Source of the DNA: Streptosporangium becharense
GTDB lineage: Bacteria > Actinomycetota > Actinomycetes > Streptosporangiales > Streptosporangiaceae
NCBI RefSeq assembly: GCF_014204985.1
Contig: NZ_JACHMP010000001.1
Coordinates: 1,364,001-1,428,000, forward strand
Direction of reading: 5' to 3'
Length of the DNA stretch: 64,000 bases
A model generated the notes under the pieces. That model was not told where the DNA came from. It was given only the letters and a program-made list of their open reading frames with translations, and searched no databases. How positions within the stretch are numbered: position 1 is the stretch's first letter; each line of letters begins with the position of its first letter. Shown here one piece after another: positions 26,359 through 34,311 of this stretch. The translations under genes were made by a program, and so were the position numbers.

Positions 26359-26952
26359 TCAGCCGCGGAGTTCGGCGTAGAAGCGGCGGCACTCCTCGTA
26401 GTCGGGGAGCAGACCCTTGCGCAGGGCCTCACCGAGGGTGGGGGCCGCGGCGTCCTTCTCCGACAGCAGCGGCGCCACCCCCGCCGGCCACTCGATGCCC
26501 AGCTCGGGGTCGAGCGGGTGCAGCCCGTGCTCGCGCTCCGGCGCGTACCCCTCGGAACAGAGGTAGACCACGGTGGCGTCGTCGCTGAGCGCCATGAACG
26601 CGTGACCGAGCCCTTCGGAGACGTAGACGGCGCGGTGGTCCTCATCGTCCAGGCGCACCGGTTCCCACCGCCCGAAGGTGGGAGATCCCACCCGGATGTC
26701 GACGACCACGTCGAGGACGGCGCCGCGCACGCACTTGACGTACTTGGCCTGGCTCGGCGGCACGTCGGCGAAGTGAACGCCGCGCAGCGTGCCCCGCCGG
26801 GAGACCGAGCAGTTCGCCTGGGAGAGGTTCAGGTCGTGACCGGTGGCCTCGCGGAAGGCCCCGCCGCGGAACCATTCGTGGAAACTGCCCCGATCGTCGG
26901 GGAACACCCTGGGCTCGAACACCCACGCACCGTCGATGCCGAGTGGACGCAT
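26359..26952 (-). CDS. Second RmlC-family epimerase
   Basis: 197 residues. DDRGSFHEWF, RGVHFADVP, VDIRVGSPTFG and SEGLGHAF mark an RmlC-type cupin. ATG at 26952 follows GGAAGGAAG. Homologous along its whole length to the protein at 10365-10976 but clearly diverged. With rmlB and rmlA next door it is the better candidate for general dTDP-4-keto-6-deoxyhexose epimerisation. It may mark the right edge of the polyketide cluster. Confidence 0.88.
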   Translation of the reverse strand: MRPLGIDGAWVFEPRVFPDDRGSFHEWFRGGAFREATGHDLNLSQANCSVSRRGTLRGVHFADVPPSQAKYVKCVRGAVLDVVVDIRVGSPTFGRWEPVRLDDEDHRAVYVSEGLGHAFMALSDDATVVYLCSEGYAPEREHGLHPLDPELGIEWPAGVAPLLSEKDAAAPTLGEALRKGLLPDYEECRRFYAELRG

Positions 26953-27093
26953 GCTGCTCTTCCTTCCCTGAGGCCGGCTCGCCCCGCCCCGTGGGACGCC
27001 CGCCCCGGCGGGTCCGGAGCGCGAGGTCACAGGCGCGGGAGGGGGTGGCGAGGCCGGGGTACGCGCACCGGGCGCCTCCCCACGCCCGGGAGC

Positions 27094-27147
27094 CCGCCGG
27101 ACTTCCCGAGCGGAGTCTCCCCGCCGGACTCCCCGAGCGGAGTCTCC
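27094..27147. repeat. Two 27-bp tandem repeats
   Basis: A unit beginning CCGCCGGACTTCCCGAGC (27094-27120) is followed immediately by a copy with one change (27121-27147). It lies in the roughly 495-bp non-coding stretch 26953-27447, where no gene is supported. Confidence 0.8.
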
Positions 27148-27447
27148 AGGACCGCCGCCGCGTTGGGAACCCCTGATCGCCCCAGGAGCGCGAAGGGGGG
27201 CCACCCGGCCGCGTGCCCCCCGTCCGGCCTGCGGGAATCCTCCCGGAACGGTGGGCACGCCACCGCACCCCCTGCCGAGGCGCCCGCGGTAGGGGTTCTG
27301 CGGACCCGCCGGGGCGGGGCCCCGCACCGGCCCCGGCACGCCCCGCCCCGGCCCGGACGGCGCCCCGGCAGCCGCGGCGCGCCGGACGCGCGTAACATCA
27401 GCGTTCTGCGGCATTCATTCATTTCGCGCTCACGGACCCAGAGGACA

Positions 27448-27591
27448 ATGGACGACTCCTTCACCCTCGCCGCCCGCCCGGCGGCAGGAACGGCAGGGCC
27501 GGTCGAGATCCCCGTGCGGCGGTCCCGCCGGCCGGAGACCGGCGGCGAACGGCCCGACACCACTCTGCCCACCCGGACGGAGGCGTCATGA
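27448..27591 (+). CDS. Possible 47-residue leader ORF ahead of manA
   Basis: ATG at 27448 has GAGGAC just upstream, and its stop overlaps the manA start (TCATGA). The peptide is Arg/Pro/Thr-rich with no recognisable domain. Overlap suggests translational coupling with manA. It could be a true leader peptide or chance; only the ribosome site and the overlap support it. Confidence 0.35.
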   Translation: MDDSFTLAARPAAGTAGPVEIPVRRSRRPETGGERPDTTLPTRTEAS

Positions 27592-28691
27592 CGGACCCGC
27601 TGCGCAATCCCGTCAAGAACTACGACTGGGGGTCGCGTACGGCCATCGCCACACTGACCGGTCGTCCCGCCCCCACCGAGCTGCCCGAGGCGGAGATGTG
27701 GCTGGGCGCCCACCCGTCCGGCTCCTCGTCGGTGCTGCGGGCGGGGACGTGGCGTTCCCTCGCCGACACGGTGGCCGCCGACCCCCGGGCCGAGCTGGGT
27801 GCGGCGACCGTGGAACGGTTCGGCGAGCGCCTGCCGTACCTGCTGAAGCTGATCGCCGTTGACCTCCCCCTCTCGCTCCAGGTCCACCCGTCGCGGGAAC
27901 AGGCGGAGGCGGGGTTCGCCCGGGGAACCTACGTCGACCCGTTTCCCAAGCCCGAGCTGATCTGCGCGCTCACCCCGTTCACCGCGCTGGCGGGGTTCCG
28001 TCCCGCGGACGAGGCGGCGGCGCTCGTCGGCGGGCTGGGCGTGCCCGAGCTGGAGTCGGTCGTCGCGTCGCTGGCCGCGCGGGACGTCTCCGCGGCGCTG
28101 CGCGAGCTGGTGGAGTGGCCGAAGGACGCCAGGCCCGGCCTGGTCGACGCGATCGTACGCGCCGCGTCGGTCACCGGCGGTCCCGACCACGAACTGGTCG
28201 TCCGGCTGGCCGGCATCCACCCCGAAGACCCGGCCTGCCTGGCCCCGCTGCTCCTGCGACGCCACGAGCTCCGGCCGGGGCAGGCGCTGTTCCTGGACGC
28301 GGGAGTGCTCCACTGCTACCTGAGCGGCCTCGGGGTGGAGGTCATGGGCGGCTCCGACAACGTGCTGCGCGCCGGGCTGACCGGCAAGCCGATGGACGTC
28401 GAGGAGCTGCTGCGGGTCACCGACCCCTCGGTCTCGCCGCTGCCGATCGAACCGTCCGGCGCCTTCTACCGGACCCCGGCACCGGAGTTCCGCCTCGGCA
28501 CGGCCACCCCGGGTTCCGGGCTCACGCTGGAGGGCGGGCTGCCGCGCATCCTGCTGTGCACCGAGGGCGAGGTGGAGGCCGGCGGGCTGACGCTGCGTCC
28601 CGGTGAGGCAGCCTTCACCGCGGCCGGCTCCGGCCCGGTCGAGCTGCGCGGTTCCGGCACGCTCTTCTGGGCCGAGCCGGGCATCGGCTAG
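27588..28691 (+). CDS. manA: Mannose-6-phosphate isomerase, type I
   Basis: 367 residues, zinc cupin. Metal-site segments LSLQVHPSREQA, FPKPELICAL and DAGVLHCYLSG with the expected Gln/His, Glu and His, and the N-terminal NPVKNYDWGSRT. It interconverts mannose 6-phosphate and fructose 6-phosphate, feeding GDP-mannose or mannose catabolism. There is no sign that it serves the neighbouring dTDP-sugar genes. Probably outside the polyketide cluster. Confidence 0.93.
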   Translation: MTDPLRNPVKNYDWGSRTAIATLTGRPAPTELPEAEMWLGAHPSGSSSVLRAGTWRSLADTVAADPRAELGAATVERFGERLPYLLKLIAVDLPLSLQVHPSREQAEAGFARGTYVDPFPKPELICALTPFTALAGFRPADEAAALVGGLGVPELESVVASLAARDVSAALRELVEWPKDARPGLVDAIVRAASVTGGPDHELVVRLAGIHPEDPACLAPLLLRRHELRPGQALFLDAGVLHCYLSGLGVEVMGGSDNVLRAGLTGKPMDVEELLRVTDPSVSPLPIEPSGAFYRTPAPEFRLGTATPGSGLTLEGGLPRILLCTEGEVEAGGLTLRPGEAAFTAAGSGPVELRGSGTLFWAEPGIG

Positions 28692-28718
28692 CCTCCCCGG
28701 GCCGGGCGGGAGATCCCG

Positions 28719-28753
28719 GCCGGGCGGTCCCGTTCTTCCCGGGGCCGCCCGGC
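28719..28753 (+). terminator. Terminator after manA
   Basis: 14-bp stem GCCGGGCGGTCCCG / CGGGGCCGCCCGGC with one G:T pair and loop TTCTTCC, 28 bp after the manA stop. Confidence 0.65.
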
Positions 28754-29073
28754 TCCGATCCCCGGTTCCCGATGACCGCGGCGACCGCCTTCCCCCCGGC
28801 AGTGGCGCCGACGGGGTCGGCTGAGGTCACCGAGGACATCCCGTGCGCTGGTATCAGAGCCAACGACGCCCAAGGCGATTCGCGACCACGGCCTTCCCGT
28901 GCCCGGACAGACCTGCCGATCATGACGCCGAAACTGCTCTACCGCATCGCACCGGGCACAGCCTCCTCAACCGCCGTCTCGACGACCGGCTCTCTCACCG
29001 TCCGGCTGAACCTCGACCTCGTGCTGGGCCATCACGGGGTCGTGGACAGGGCACGGAAACACCCGGTGAACGC
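28754..29073. other. 320-bp stretch without a supported gene
   Basis: Open frames here are GC-rich and lack a ribosome site or recognisable product. Nothing else seen. Confidence 0.5.
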
Positions 29074-29110
29074 CGTCGAGCCCGCCTCCCCGGGGGAGGC
29101 GGGCTCGACG
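29074..29110 (-). terminator. Strong terminator after the cold-shock gene
   Basis: 17-bp perfect stem from CGTCGAGCCCGCCTCCC to its complement with a 3-base loop, 21 bp downstream of the cold-shock stop codon. Confidence 0.75.
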
Positions 29111-29131
29111 GGGAATCCGCCGGGCGACCGG

Positions 29132-29335
29132 CTAGATCGGCGTGACCTGCTCGGCCTGCGGCCCCTTCGGTCCGTTCGCCGTCTGGAAGACGACGCGCTG
29201 GTTCTCCTCCAGGCTGCGGTAGCCGCCCGTGGTGATCGCCGAGAAGTGCACGAAAACGTCGGGGCTGCCGTCATCGGGGGCGATGAAACCGAAGCCCTTT
29301 TCGGCGTTGAACCACTTCACGGTGCCTTCAGCCAC
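29132..29335 (-). CDS. Cold-shock domain protein (CspA family)
   Basis: 67 residues. RNP1-type GFGFIAPDD and RNP2-type VFVHFSAI motifs, starting [15 protein letters not shown] at 29335 with AAGGAG six bases upstream; a longer in-frame ATG would add an untypical N-terminus. Single-stranded RNA/DNA-binding chaperone. Monocistronic, closed by a strong terminator. Confidence 0.95.
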   Translation of the reverse strand: MAEGTVKWFNAEKGFGFIAPDDGSPDVFVHFSAITTGGYRSLEENQRVVFQTANGPKGPQAEQVTPI

Positions 29336-29589
29336 TACTTCTCCTTCTGAGAATCTCACCGGACCGCCACCGCGGCGGTCAGGAGATTGCATCACGGGCC
29401 GCCTGCGCCGACCCGTTCGGGAGAAGCGAGAAGCCCGCTGTCAAAAACTTCCCACGGGCGCTTCGAAGATAAAAACGTTCGAGGAAAACCAGACTGCAAC
29501 ACGTGCAAGCTACCCCCCTGATTTAGGGGATGTCAATCTCATGGGTAATGACCCCGTCGTCACCCGTCAGGCCCCGCCCCAGGCGGGAA

Positions 29590-29793
29590 TCACCCTTTTA
29601 CCGACGGATCCTCATGAAGGTGCACCCGGATGCCGGAGGAGGTCTCCTCCACCGTGAAGCGCGCGGTGGAACTGCCGCCCGCCGGCATCATCGCGTCGTA
29701 CAGCTCGGCGTTGCCGATCTCCACGACACCGCCCGCCCGATGGATCATCACCAGCAGCATCGCCCGGATGTCGGCGTCGCTGGGCTCGCTCAT
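29590..29793 (-). CDS. Small uncharacterised protein
   Basis: 67 residues, start ATG with GGAGG six bases upstream, which makes it a real gene in my view. One helical segment (IRAMLLVMIHRAGG) is followed by short beta-like stretches. No membrane segment or motif I recognise. Isolated between the cold-shock gene and a putative lipoprotein gene on the same strand. Confidence 0.6.
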   Translation of the reverse strand: MSEPSDADIRAMLLVMIHRAGGVVEIGNAELYDAMMPAGGSSTARFTVEETSSGIRVHLHEDPSVKG

Positions 29794-30051
29794 CGTGACC
29801 TCCAGGCCCGATCCGCCGGCCGGGCTCCATCCTCATGTCGGGCTCCGAGCCGATGACCCGCCTCCCCCCGCCGGGGCGGCGGAACCTCCACCGGGGCCCG
29901 CCGGGGCCCGCTGGGGCGGGAACCTGTGGCACCGGCCGCGGACCGCGGGGAGGCACCACGCACAACGGCAGGCATTACTTCTGTTTCATCACCCTATCTC
30001 CGACAAGGGTTTCTCGCGCGCCGGCCATGCGGTCAGCGGGTGACCCCGCTG

Positions 30052-30546
30052 TCAGCTCCCGCTCGAACCGCGACCGCCGAAACCACCACGCTGGATCACG
30101 ATGCCGCCGCGGCTGGAGACGCGGGCGTCCGAAGGACGGACCGTGGTGCCTCCGGACGCCCGGAAACCGTCACGTACGCCGCCGTAGTACCACTGGTAGG
30201 CGCGGTAGGAGTAGCCGAGACCGGAGTCGTCGGAGCCGTGGGGGTCTTCGAGGTCGTCGAAGTCGTACAGGTCGCACAGGGCCTCGTCGACGACCTCGTA
30301 TGACCCGTCGTCCTCGCGGGAGTCGATGTTCACGCAGTCGGCGGTGATCTCCTTGTCGTTCTCACCGGCCAGGCAGGACGCCACGACCGTCAAGGAGACC
30401 ACCCCGACGGTGAGCAGGGTGATGATGCTGGACGCCTTCATCTCCCGTCGCGGCCCCCACCGCCGAGAGGTGCCCACTGGTGGCGATGTCGTCGCGGTCG
30501 TCGCGGTCGTCGCGGTGGTGTCCGGGTCGCGTTCTGGTGCCGTCAT
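30052..30546 (-). CDS. Putative membrane-anchored protein or lipoprotein
   Basis: 164 residues from an ATG with AGGAAAGAG directly upstream. A Thr/Ala repeat (ATTATTATT) is followed by Met36-Lys and a hydrophobic stretch ending VVASC, a passable lipobox at Cys60. Then come an acidic segment (YDFDDLEDP), a Tyr-rich stretch and a Gly/Arg/Ser tail RGGFGGRGSS. If translation starts at Met36 it would be a classic lipoprotein; if at 30546 a type II anchored protein. Function unknown. Confidence 0.6.
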   Translation of the reverse strand: MTAPERDPDTTATTATTATTSPPVGTSRRWGPRREMKASSIITLLTVGVVSLTVVASCLAGENDKEITADCVNIDSREDDGSYEVVDEALCDLYDFDDLEDPHGSDDSGLGYSYRAYQWYYGGVRDGFRASGGTTVRPSDARVSSRGGIVIQRGGFGGRGSSGS

Positions 30547-30809
30547 CTCTTTCCTGCGGTCGTGGTCGCGTGGCGTCCGATCACCGGTTCCGCCGGGACC
30601 ACTGTCCCGGCCGCCACTTGCCTCCCAATGGCAACCCACTTGGATCTCCGGGGAATCCCGGTCCCCCTCCCGGCCGCCCGGTTTCACCCGGCCATTCAAA
30701 CCGGACGGATTCCATTATCGGCGGCAACGGCCACACGCGAGTTATGGGATCATTTTCGGAAACCGGCGTCGCATGAGACGCCGGGGCGGCTCGGTCGGAG
30801 GTCTCGAAA

Positions 30810-31547
30810 ATGGCGCCGGTGTCATTACGTCCGCAGAAGACAGCCATGCTCGTCGCGCAGCGAATCGTCGCGGACATCAATCGCCGGGGCAACACCGTCG
30901 GCGATCGGCTGCCTCCCGAACGCGCAATGCTCGACGAGTACGACGTGGGTCGCGGAACATTGCGAGAATCGCTCCGTTTTCTGGAACTCCAGGGCGTCAT
31001 ATCCCTCAAGCCCGGGCCGGGTGGCGGCCCGGTGGTGCAGCGGCCGGACGCGGCCAGCCTGGCGACCACGCTGAGCCTGCTGCTGCAGTTCGAGAACGCG
31101 CCGTTCCGCACCATCGCGGAGGCACGCGCCGGCCTTGAGCCGATGACGGCGCGGCTGGCGGCCGAGCGGATGAGCGACGAACGGCTCACCGCCCTGAAAG
31201 ACAGCGTCGACACCATGCGCAAGCACCTCGGCGACCACGCGGTTTTCCTCGACGAGAACAAGCGGTTCCACGACATCATCGCCCACGGATCGGGAAACGC
31301 CGTATTCGGATACCTGGTCGACGCCCTTCTGGAGATCCTCGACGGGTCCGCCATCGGAACCGACTATCCGGAGGCCCGCCAAGCCACGGTGCACAAAGCT
31401 CATCTGCAGATCTACCGGGCGCTCAAGACCCGTGATCCCGAAGCCGCCGCCACCGCGATGGCGGGGCACATCGAGGAATACCTGCGCCACGCCGAGCGCA
31501 AGTTCCCCGAGGCACTCGACACGCCGATCGTCTGGAGAAACGCGTGA
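30810..31547 (+). CDS. FadR-type GntR transcriptional regulator
   Basis: 245 residues. Winged helix-turn-helix at about 15-75 (LPPERAMLDEYDVGRGTLRESL), then an FCD helical domain with candidate metal/ligand histidines in KRFHDIIAHGSGN, VHKAHLQI and MAGHIEEYL. ATG at 30810, GGAGG eight bases upstream. It is convergent with the hydroxyacid dehydrogenase gene; ligand is probably a small organic acid. Confidence 0.92.
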   Translation: MAPVSLRPQKTAMLVAQRIVADINRRGNTVGDRLPPERAMLDEYDVGRGTLRESLRFLELQGVISLKPGPGGGPVVQRPDAASLATTLSLLLQFENAPFRTIAEARAGLEPMTARLAAERMSDERLTALKDSVDTMRKHLGDHAVFLDENKRFHDIIAHGSGNAVFGYLVDALLEILDGSAIGTDYPEARQATVHKAHLQIYRALKTRDPEAAATAMAGHIEEYLRHAERKFPEALDTPIVWRNA

Positions 31548-31562
31548 CGGGGTGCTTCCCCC

Positions 31563-31581
31563 GCCGCCCGTGACGGGCGGC
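31563..31581. terminator. Short convergent hairpin
   Basis: GCCGCCCG / CGGGCGGC, 8-bp stem with loop TGA, between the convergent regulator and dehydrogenase genes. Confidence 0.45.
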
Positions 31582-31631
31582 ACCTCACGAGGCTCACGTG
31601 CCGGGTACCAGGGAACCGCTTCGCGGCCGGG

Positions 31632-32645
31632 TCACGCGGACAGGGCGAGGCGCTCCTCGTTCACCTCGTGTTCGAGGGCGTCCCCCTCGATGAAGCGGAC
31701 GAGTTCGGCGGCCACGAGATCGCCCAGTCTCGCCTCGTCCGTGCCGAGGCTGCCGGCGATGTGCGGGGTGACGAGCGCGTTGCCCAGGCGGAACAGCGGG
31801 TGGCCGACGGGCAGCACCTCGGGTTCGGTGACGTCGAGGACGGCGAAGACGTCGCGCCGGCGGGTCAGGAACTCCACCAGCGCGTCGTGGTCGACGAGCC
31901 CGCCCCTGGCGGTGTTGAGGAGCGTGCCGTGCGGGGGCATCAGGTCGAGTTCCGCCGTGGAGATCATGTGGTGCGTCGTGTCGTTGTGCGGGGCGTGCAG
32001 GGTGAGCACGTCGCTGCCGGCGATGACGGTGGCCAGGTCGGCGAGCTCCACGCCGAGCTCGGCGGCCTCCTCCCGTCCGGTGAACGGGTCGTAGGCGAGG
32101 ACACGCAGGTCGTGCGCGGCCAGGCGCCGCGCGACGAGACGTCCGATGTGGCCCAGCCCGACCAAGCCGATCGTCGCGCCGTCCACGCCGCGGACACCGG
32201 TCCGTTCCACCGGCCCGCCGGCCGCCCGCGCGTCCAGGGCGAGCCGCCAGACGTTCTTCAGCGACAGGTGCACCTGGGCACAGGTGAAGTCGGCGACCGA
32301 GACGGCGTTGGCGGACACCGCCGTCGACACCCGGATGCCCCGTTCCCACACGGCCTCGGTGACGATGCCGCGGACGCTGCCCGCCGCGTGGAGCACCAGC
32401 TCCAGTGAGGGCAGGCGGTCCAGGACGTCGCCGGTCAGCGACGGCGACCCCCAGCCGGTGATGAGGACGCGGATGTCGTCGCGCGCGCCGCCCGCGGCCG
32501 GGTCGACCTCCACGAGATCGACCCGGTGCCGGATGGCGGTCCTCACCCGGTCGGCGAGGACCGACCGGGACCACTCCCGGCCTATGCAGGTCCCCACCGC
32601 CCAGTCGGGGCGGCCTGACACCACTGGCTTCATTGACGCTCGCAT
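31632..32645 (-). CDS. D-2-hydroxyacid dehydrogenase family protein
   Basis: 337 residues. Rossmann motif GLVGLGHIGRLVARR, catalytic Arg in LNTARGGLVD, Glu in DVTEPEVLP and His in TPHIAGS, all in the usual order. ATG at 32645 has GAGGAG eight bases upstream. NAD(P)-dependent oxidoreduction of a 2-hydroxy/2-keto acid. Its place beside sugar-related regulators suggests a sugar-acid substrate; the precise one is unknown. Confidence 0.9.
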   Translation of the reverse strand: MRASMKPVVSGRPDWAVGTCIGREWSRSVLADRVRTAIRHRVDLVEVDPAAGGARDDIRVLITGWGSPSLTGDVLDRLPSLELVLHAAGSVRGIVTEAVWERGIRVSTAVSANAVSVADFTCAQVHLSLKNVWRLALDARAAGGPVERTGVRGVDGATIGLVGLGHIGRLVARRLAAHDLRVLAYDPFTGREEAAELGVELADLATVIAGSDVLTLHAPHNDTTHHMISTAELDLMPPHGTLLNTARGGLVDHDALVEFLTRRRDVFAVLDVTEPEVLPVGHPLFRLGNALVTPHIAGSLGTDEARLGDLVAAELVRFIEGDALEHEVNEERLALSA

Positions 32646-32818
32646 TCTCTGGCTCCTCGGCCCGGGCCGGGACGGCACGCCGGATCTCCACCGTCCGCGC
32701 GGGGGTGCTACGGCTGGATGTCGCGCGGGTTGATTCTTCGTTCGGCGTCGAGCGGGGGTCAATACGGGCAGGATGAAACGATCAAAATCGATCTGGGGCC
32801 CATCCGGGTTCCGTCCAC

Positions 32819-32858
32819 GGTCAGCCTGCGGGAAGCACGGTCAGCCTGCGGGGAGCAC
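32819..32858. repeat. Two 20-bp tandem repeats in a promoter region
   Basis: The unit GGTCAGCCTGCGGGAAGCAC is followed at once by a copy with one A to G change. It lies in the 384-bp divergent gap 32646-33029 before the DeoR/LacI hybrid regulator, next to an AT-rich stretch (AAACGATCAAAATCGATC) that could be the promoter or operator. No gene seen in the gap. Confidence 0.85.
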
Positions 32859-33029
32859 GGCAGCCGTTACGCTGGCATCGGCCCGCCCGGACCACCTGCC
32901 CGTTCCGGATCGTCCGATCCAAAACAGTCGACCGATCCGGGTCCGTTTCCCCTTCTTCCTCGTTCTCCCCTTTGTTCTCCCCTTTCCCCTGCCCCATTCC
33001 CCTTCCCCGACCAGACGGAGGAGATCATC

Positions 33030-34184
33030 GTGATCGGCGCCGAGCGCAGGGAGGCGATCCTCCGCGAGCTCCGGCTGCGCGGCACGTTGAGCGTCGCCGA
33101 GTTCGCGGCCAGGCTCGGGGTGGCGAACGTCACGCTCCGCCGCGACCTGCGCGAGCTCGAACGCGCCGGGCGGCTCTCGCGTGTGCACGGCGGCGCGCGG
33201 CACCTCCAGCGGCCCGCGGACGACGGCCCGGAACGCGCGGCGAAGCAGCTCGCCGCGACGTTCGGCCTCTCGCCCCACCGGAGCGGGGACGACCCGCCGG
33301 TGGCGACGATCGGCATGATCGCCCCCACGGGCGCCTACTACTACGCCGAGGCCATCGAAGGCGCGAAGCTGGCCGCGCGCCTGGCCGGGGTCCGCCTGGT
33401 GCTGGCCGTCTCCGAGTACGACGAGGTCGAGGAGCGCAGGCTCTTCGAACGGATGACGACGATCGGCCTCGACGGCATCCTGATCACGCCGAGCAAGTCG
33501 GAGTTGGCCGGAAGCCCGTTGCGCGCGCTCATCGAGGCGTCCCCGATACCGGTCACGGTCGTCGAGCGGATCTGGGAGTTCCCCACGCGCGGGCGTGTGG
33601 TCGACTCCGTCCGGTCCGACCACCGGCACGGCGCCGAGATCGCCGTGGCGCACCTGGTCGGGCTGGGGCACCGGCGCATCGCGGTCTGGACCTACGACAA
33701 CCCGCACGTCCAGGAGATCTCCGCGGGCGCCCGCGCGGCCGCCCGCGCGCACGGCTGCCGGATGCACGTTCCCGAGTTCGACTACGGCCACCCCGACTGG
33801 AGCTCCATCGCACCCGCCGAGAACGTCCGGCGCTACCTGGCGGAGGCACGTGCCGCGGGCGTGACGGCCGCCCTCGTCCATCCCGACCGGCTCGCGCTGC
33901 AGTTCGCGCAGGCGGCGCTGGAGGCGGGCCTGGACATCCCCGGGGACATCACGATCGTCGCCTACGACGACGAGGTGGCCGGGCTGGGAGAGATGCCGCT
34001 GACCGCGGTCGCGCCGCCCAAGAAGGCCATCGGGTTCGCCGCCATCGACGCCTGCCTGCGCGCCGTCGCCCACTCGGCGCCGCAGGCGGAGCCCTTCCCC
34101 GCCCAGCGCGTCCGCCTGCTCCCGGTGCTGAACGTGCGTGACTCGAGCGGGCCGCCGCCCGGACCCGCCATGGATCGTTTCTGA
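33030..34184 (+). CDS. DeoR-type HTH / LacI-type sugar-binding hybrid regulator
   Basis: 384 residues. DeoR-like N-terminus (RREAILRELRLRGTLSVAEF, VTLRRDLRELERAGRL, VHGGAR) fused to a periplasmic-binding-protein-like ligand domain (IGMIAPTGAYYYAEAIEGA, GLDGILITPSKS, HLVGLGHRRIAVWTYD, DITIVAYDDE). GTG at 33030 with GGAGGAG upstream. It probably senses a sugar and controls the DUF2264 gene 127 bp downstream and/or the divergent dehydrogenase. Confidence 0.9.
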   Translation: MIGAERREAILRELRLRGTLSVAEFAARLGVANVTLRRDLRELERAGRLSRVHGGARHLQRPADDGPERAAKQLAATFGLSPHRSGDDPPVATIGMIAPTGAYYYAEAIEGAKLAARLAGVRLVLAVSEYDEVEERRLFERMTTIGLDGILITPSKSELAGSPLRALIEASPIPVTVVERIWEFPTRGRVVDSVRSDHRHGAEIAVAHLVGLGHRRIAVWTYDNPHVQEISAGARAAARAHGCRMHVPEFDYGHPDWSSIAPAENVRRYLAEARAAGVTAALVHPDRLALQFAQAALEAGLDIPGDITIVAYDDEVAGLGEMPLTAVAPPKKAIGFAAIDACLRAVAHSAPQAEPFPAQRVRLLPVLNVRDSSGPPPGPAMDRF

Positions 34185-34311
34185 TCGTTTCCCCCGGCAC
34201 GCGTTGACTCCCCGGGCCGCCGGGGCTCTACTGGCCGGGACGTCCCCGCACCGGCCCGGAAACCTCGCGGTGAGCCGGGTCCGGCTCCGGTCCGAGCAGG
34301 AAGATCCGCGT

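Noticed and set aside
27285-27300. Isolated TAGGGGTTC upstream of manA
   Set aside because: A single half-site without a partner one turn away; not enough to include manA in the regulon.
29510-29532. CCCCCCTGATTTAGGGGATG, which resembles the cluster G-rich box
   Set aside because: The half-sites are inverted, not direct, and it lies next to the cold-shock gene outside the cluster; probably chance or a small hairpin.
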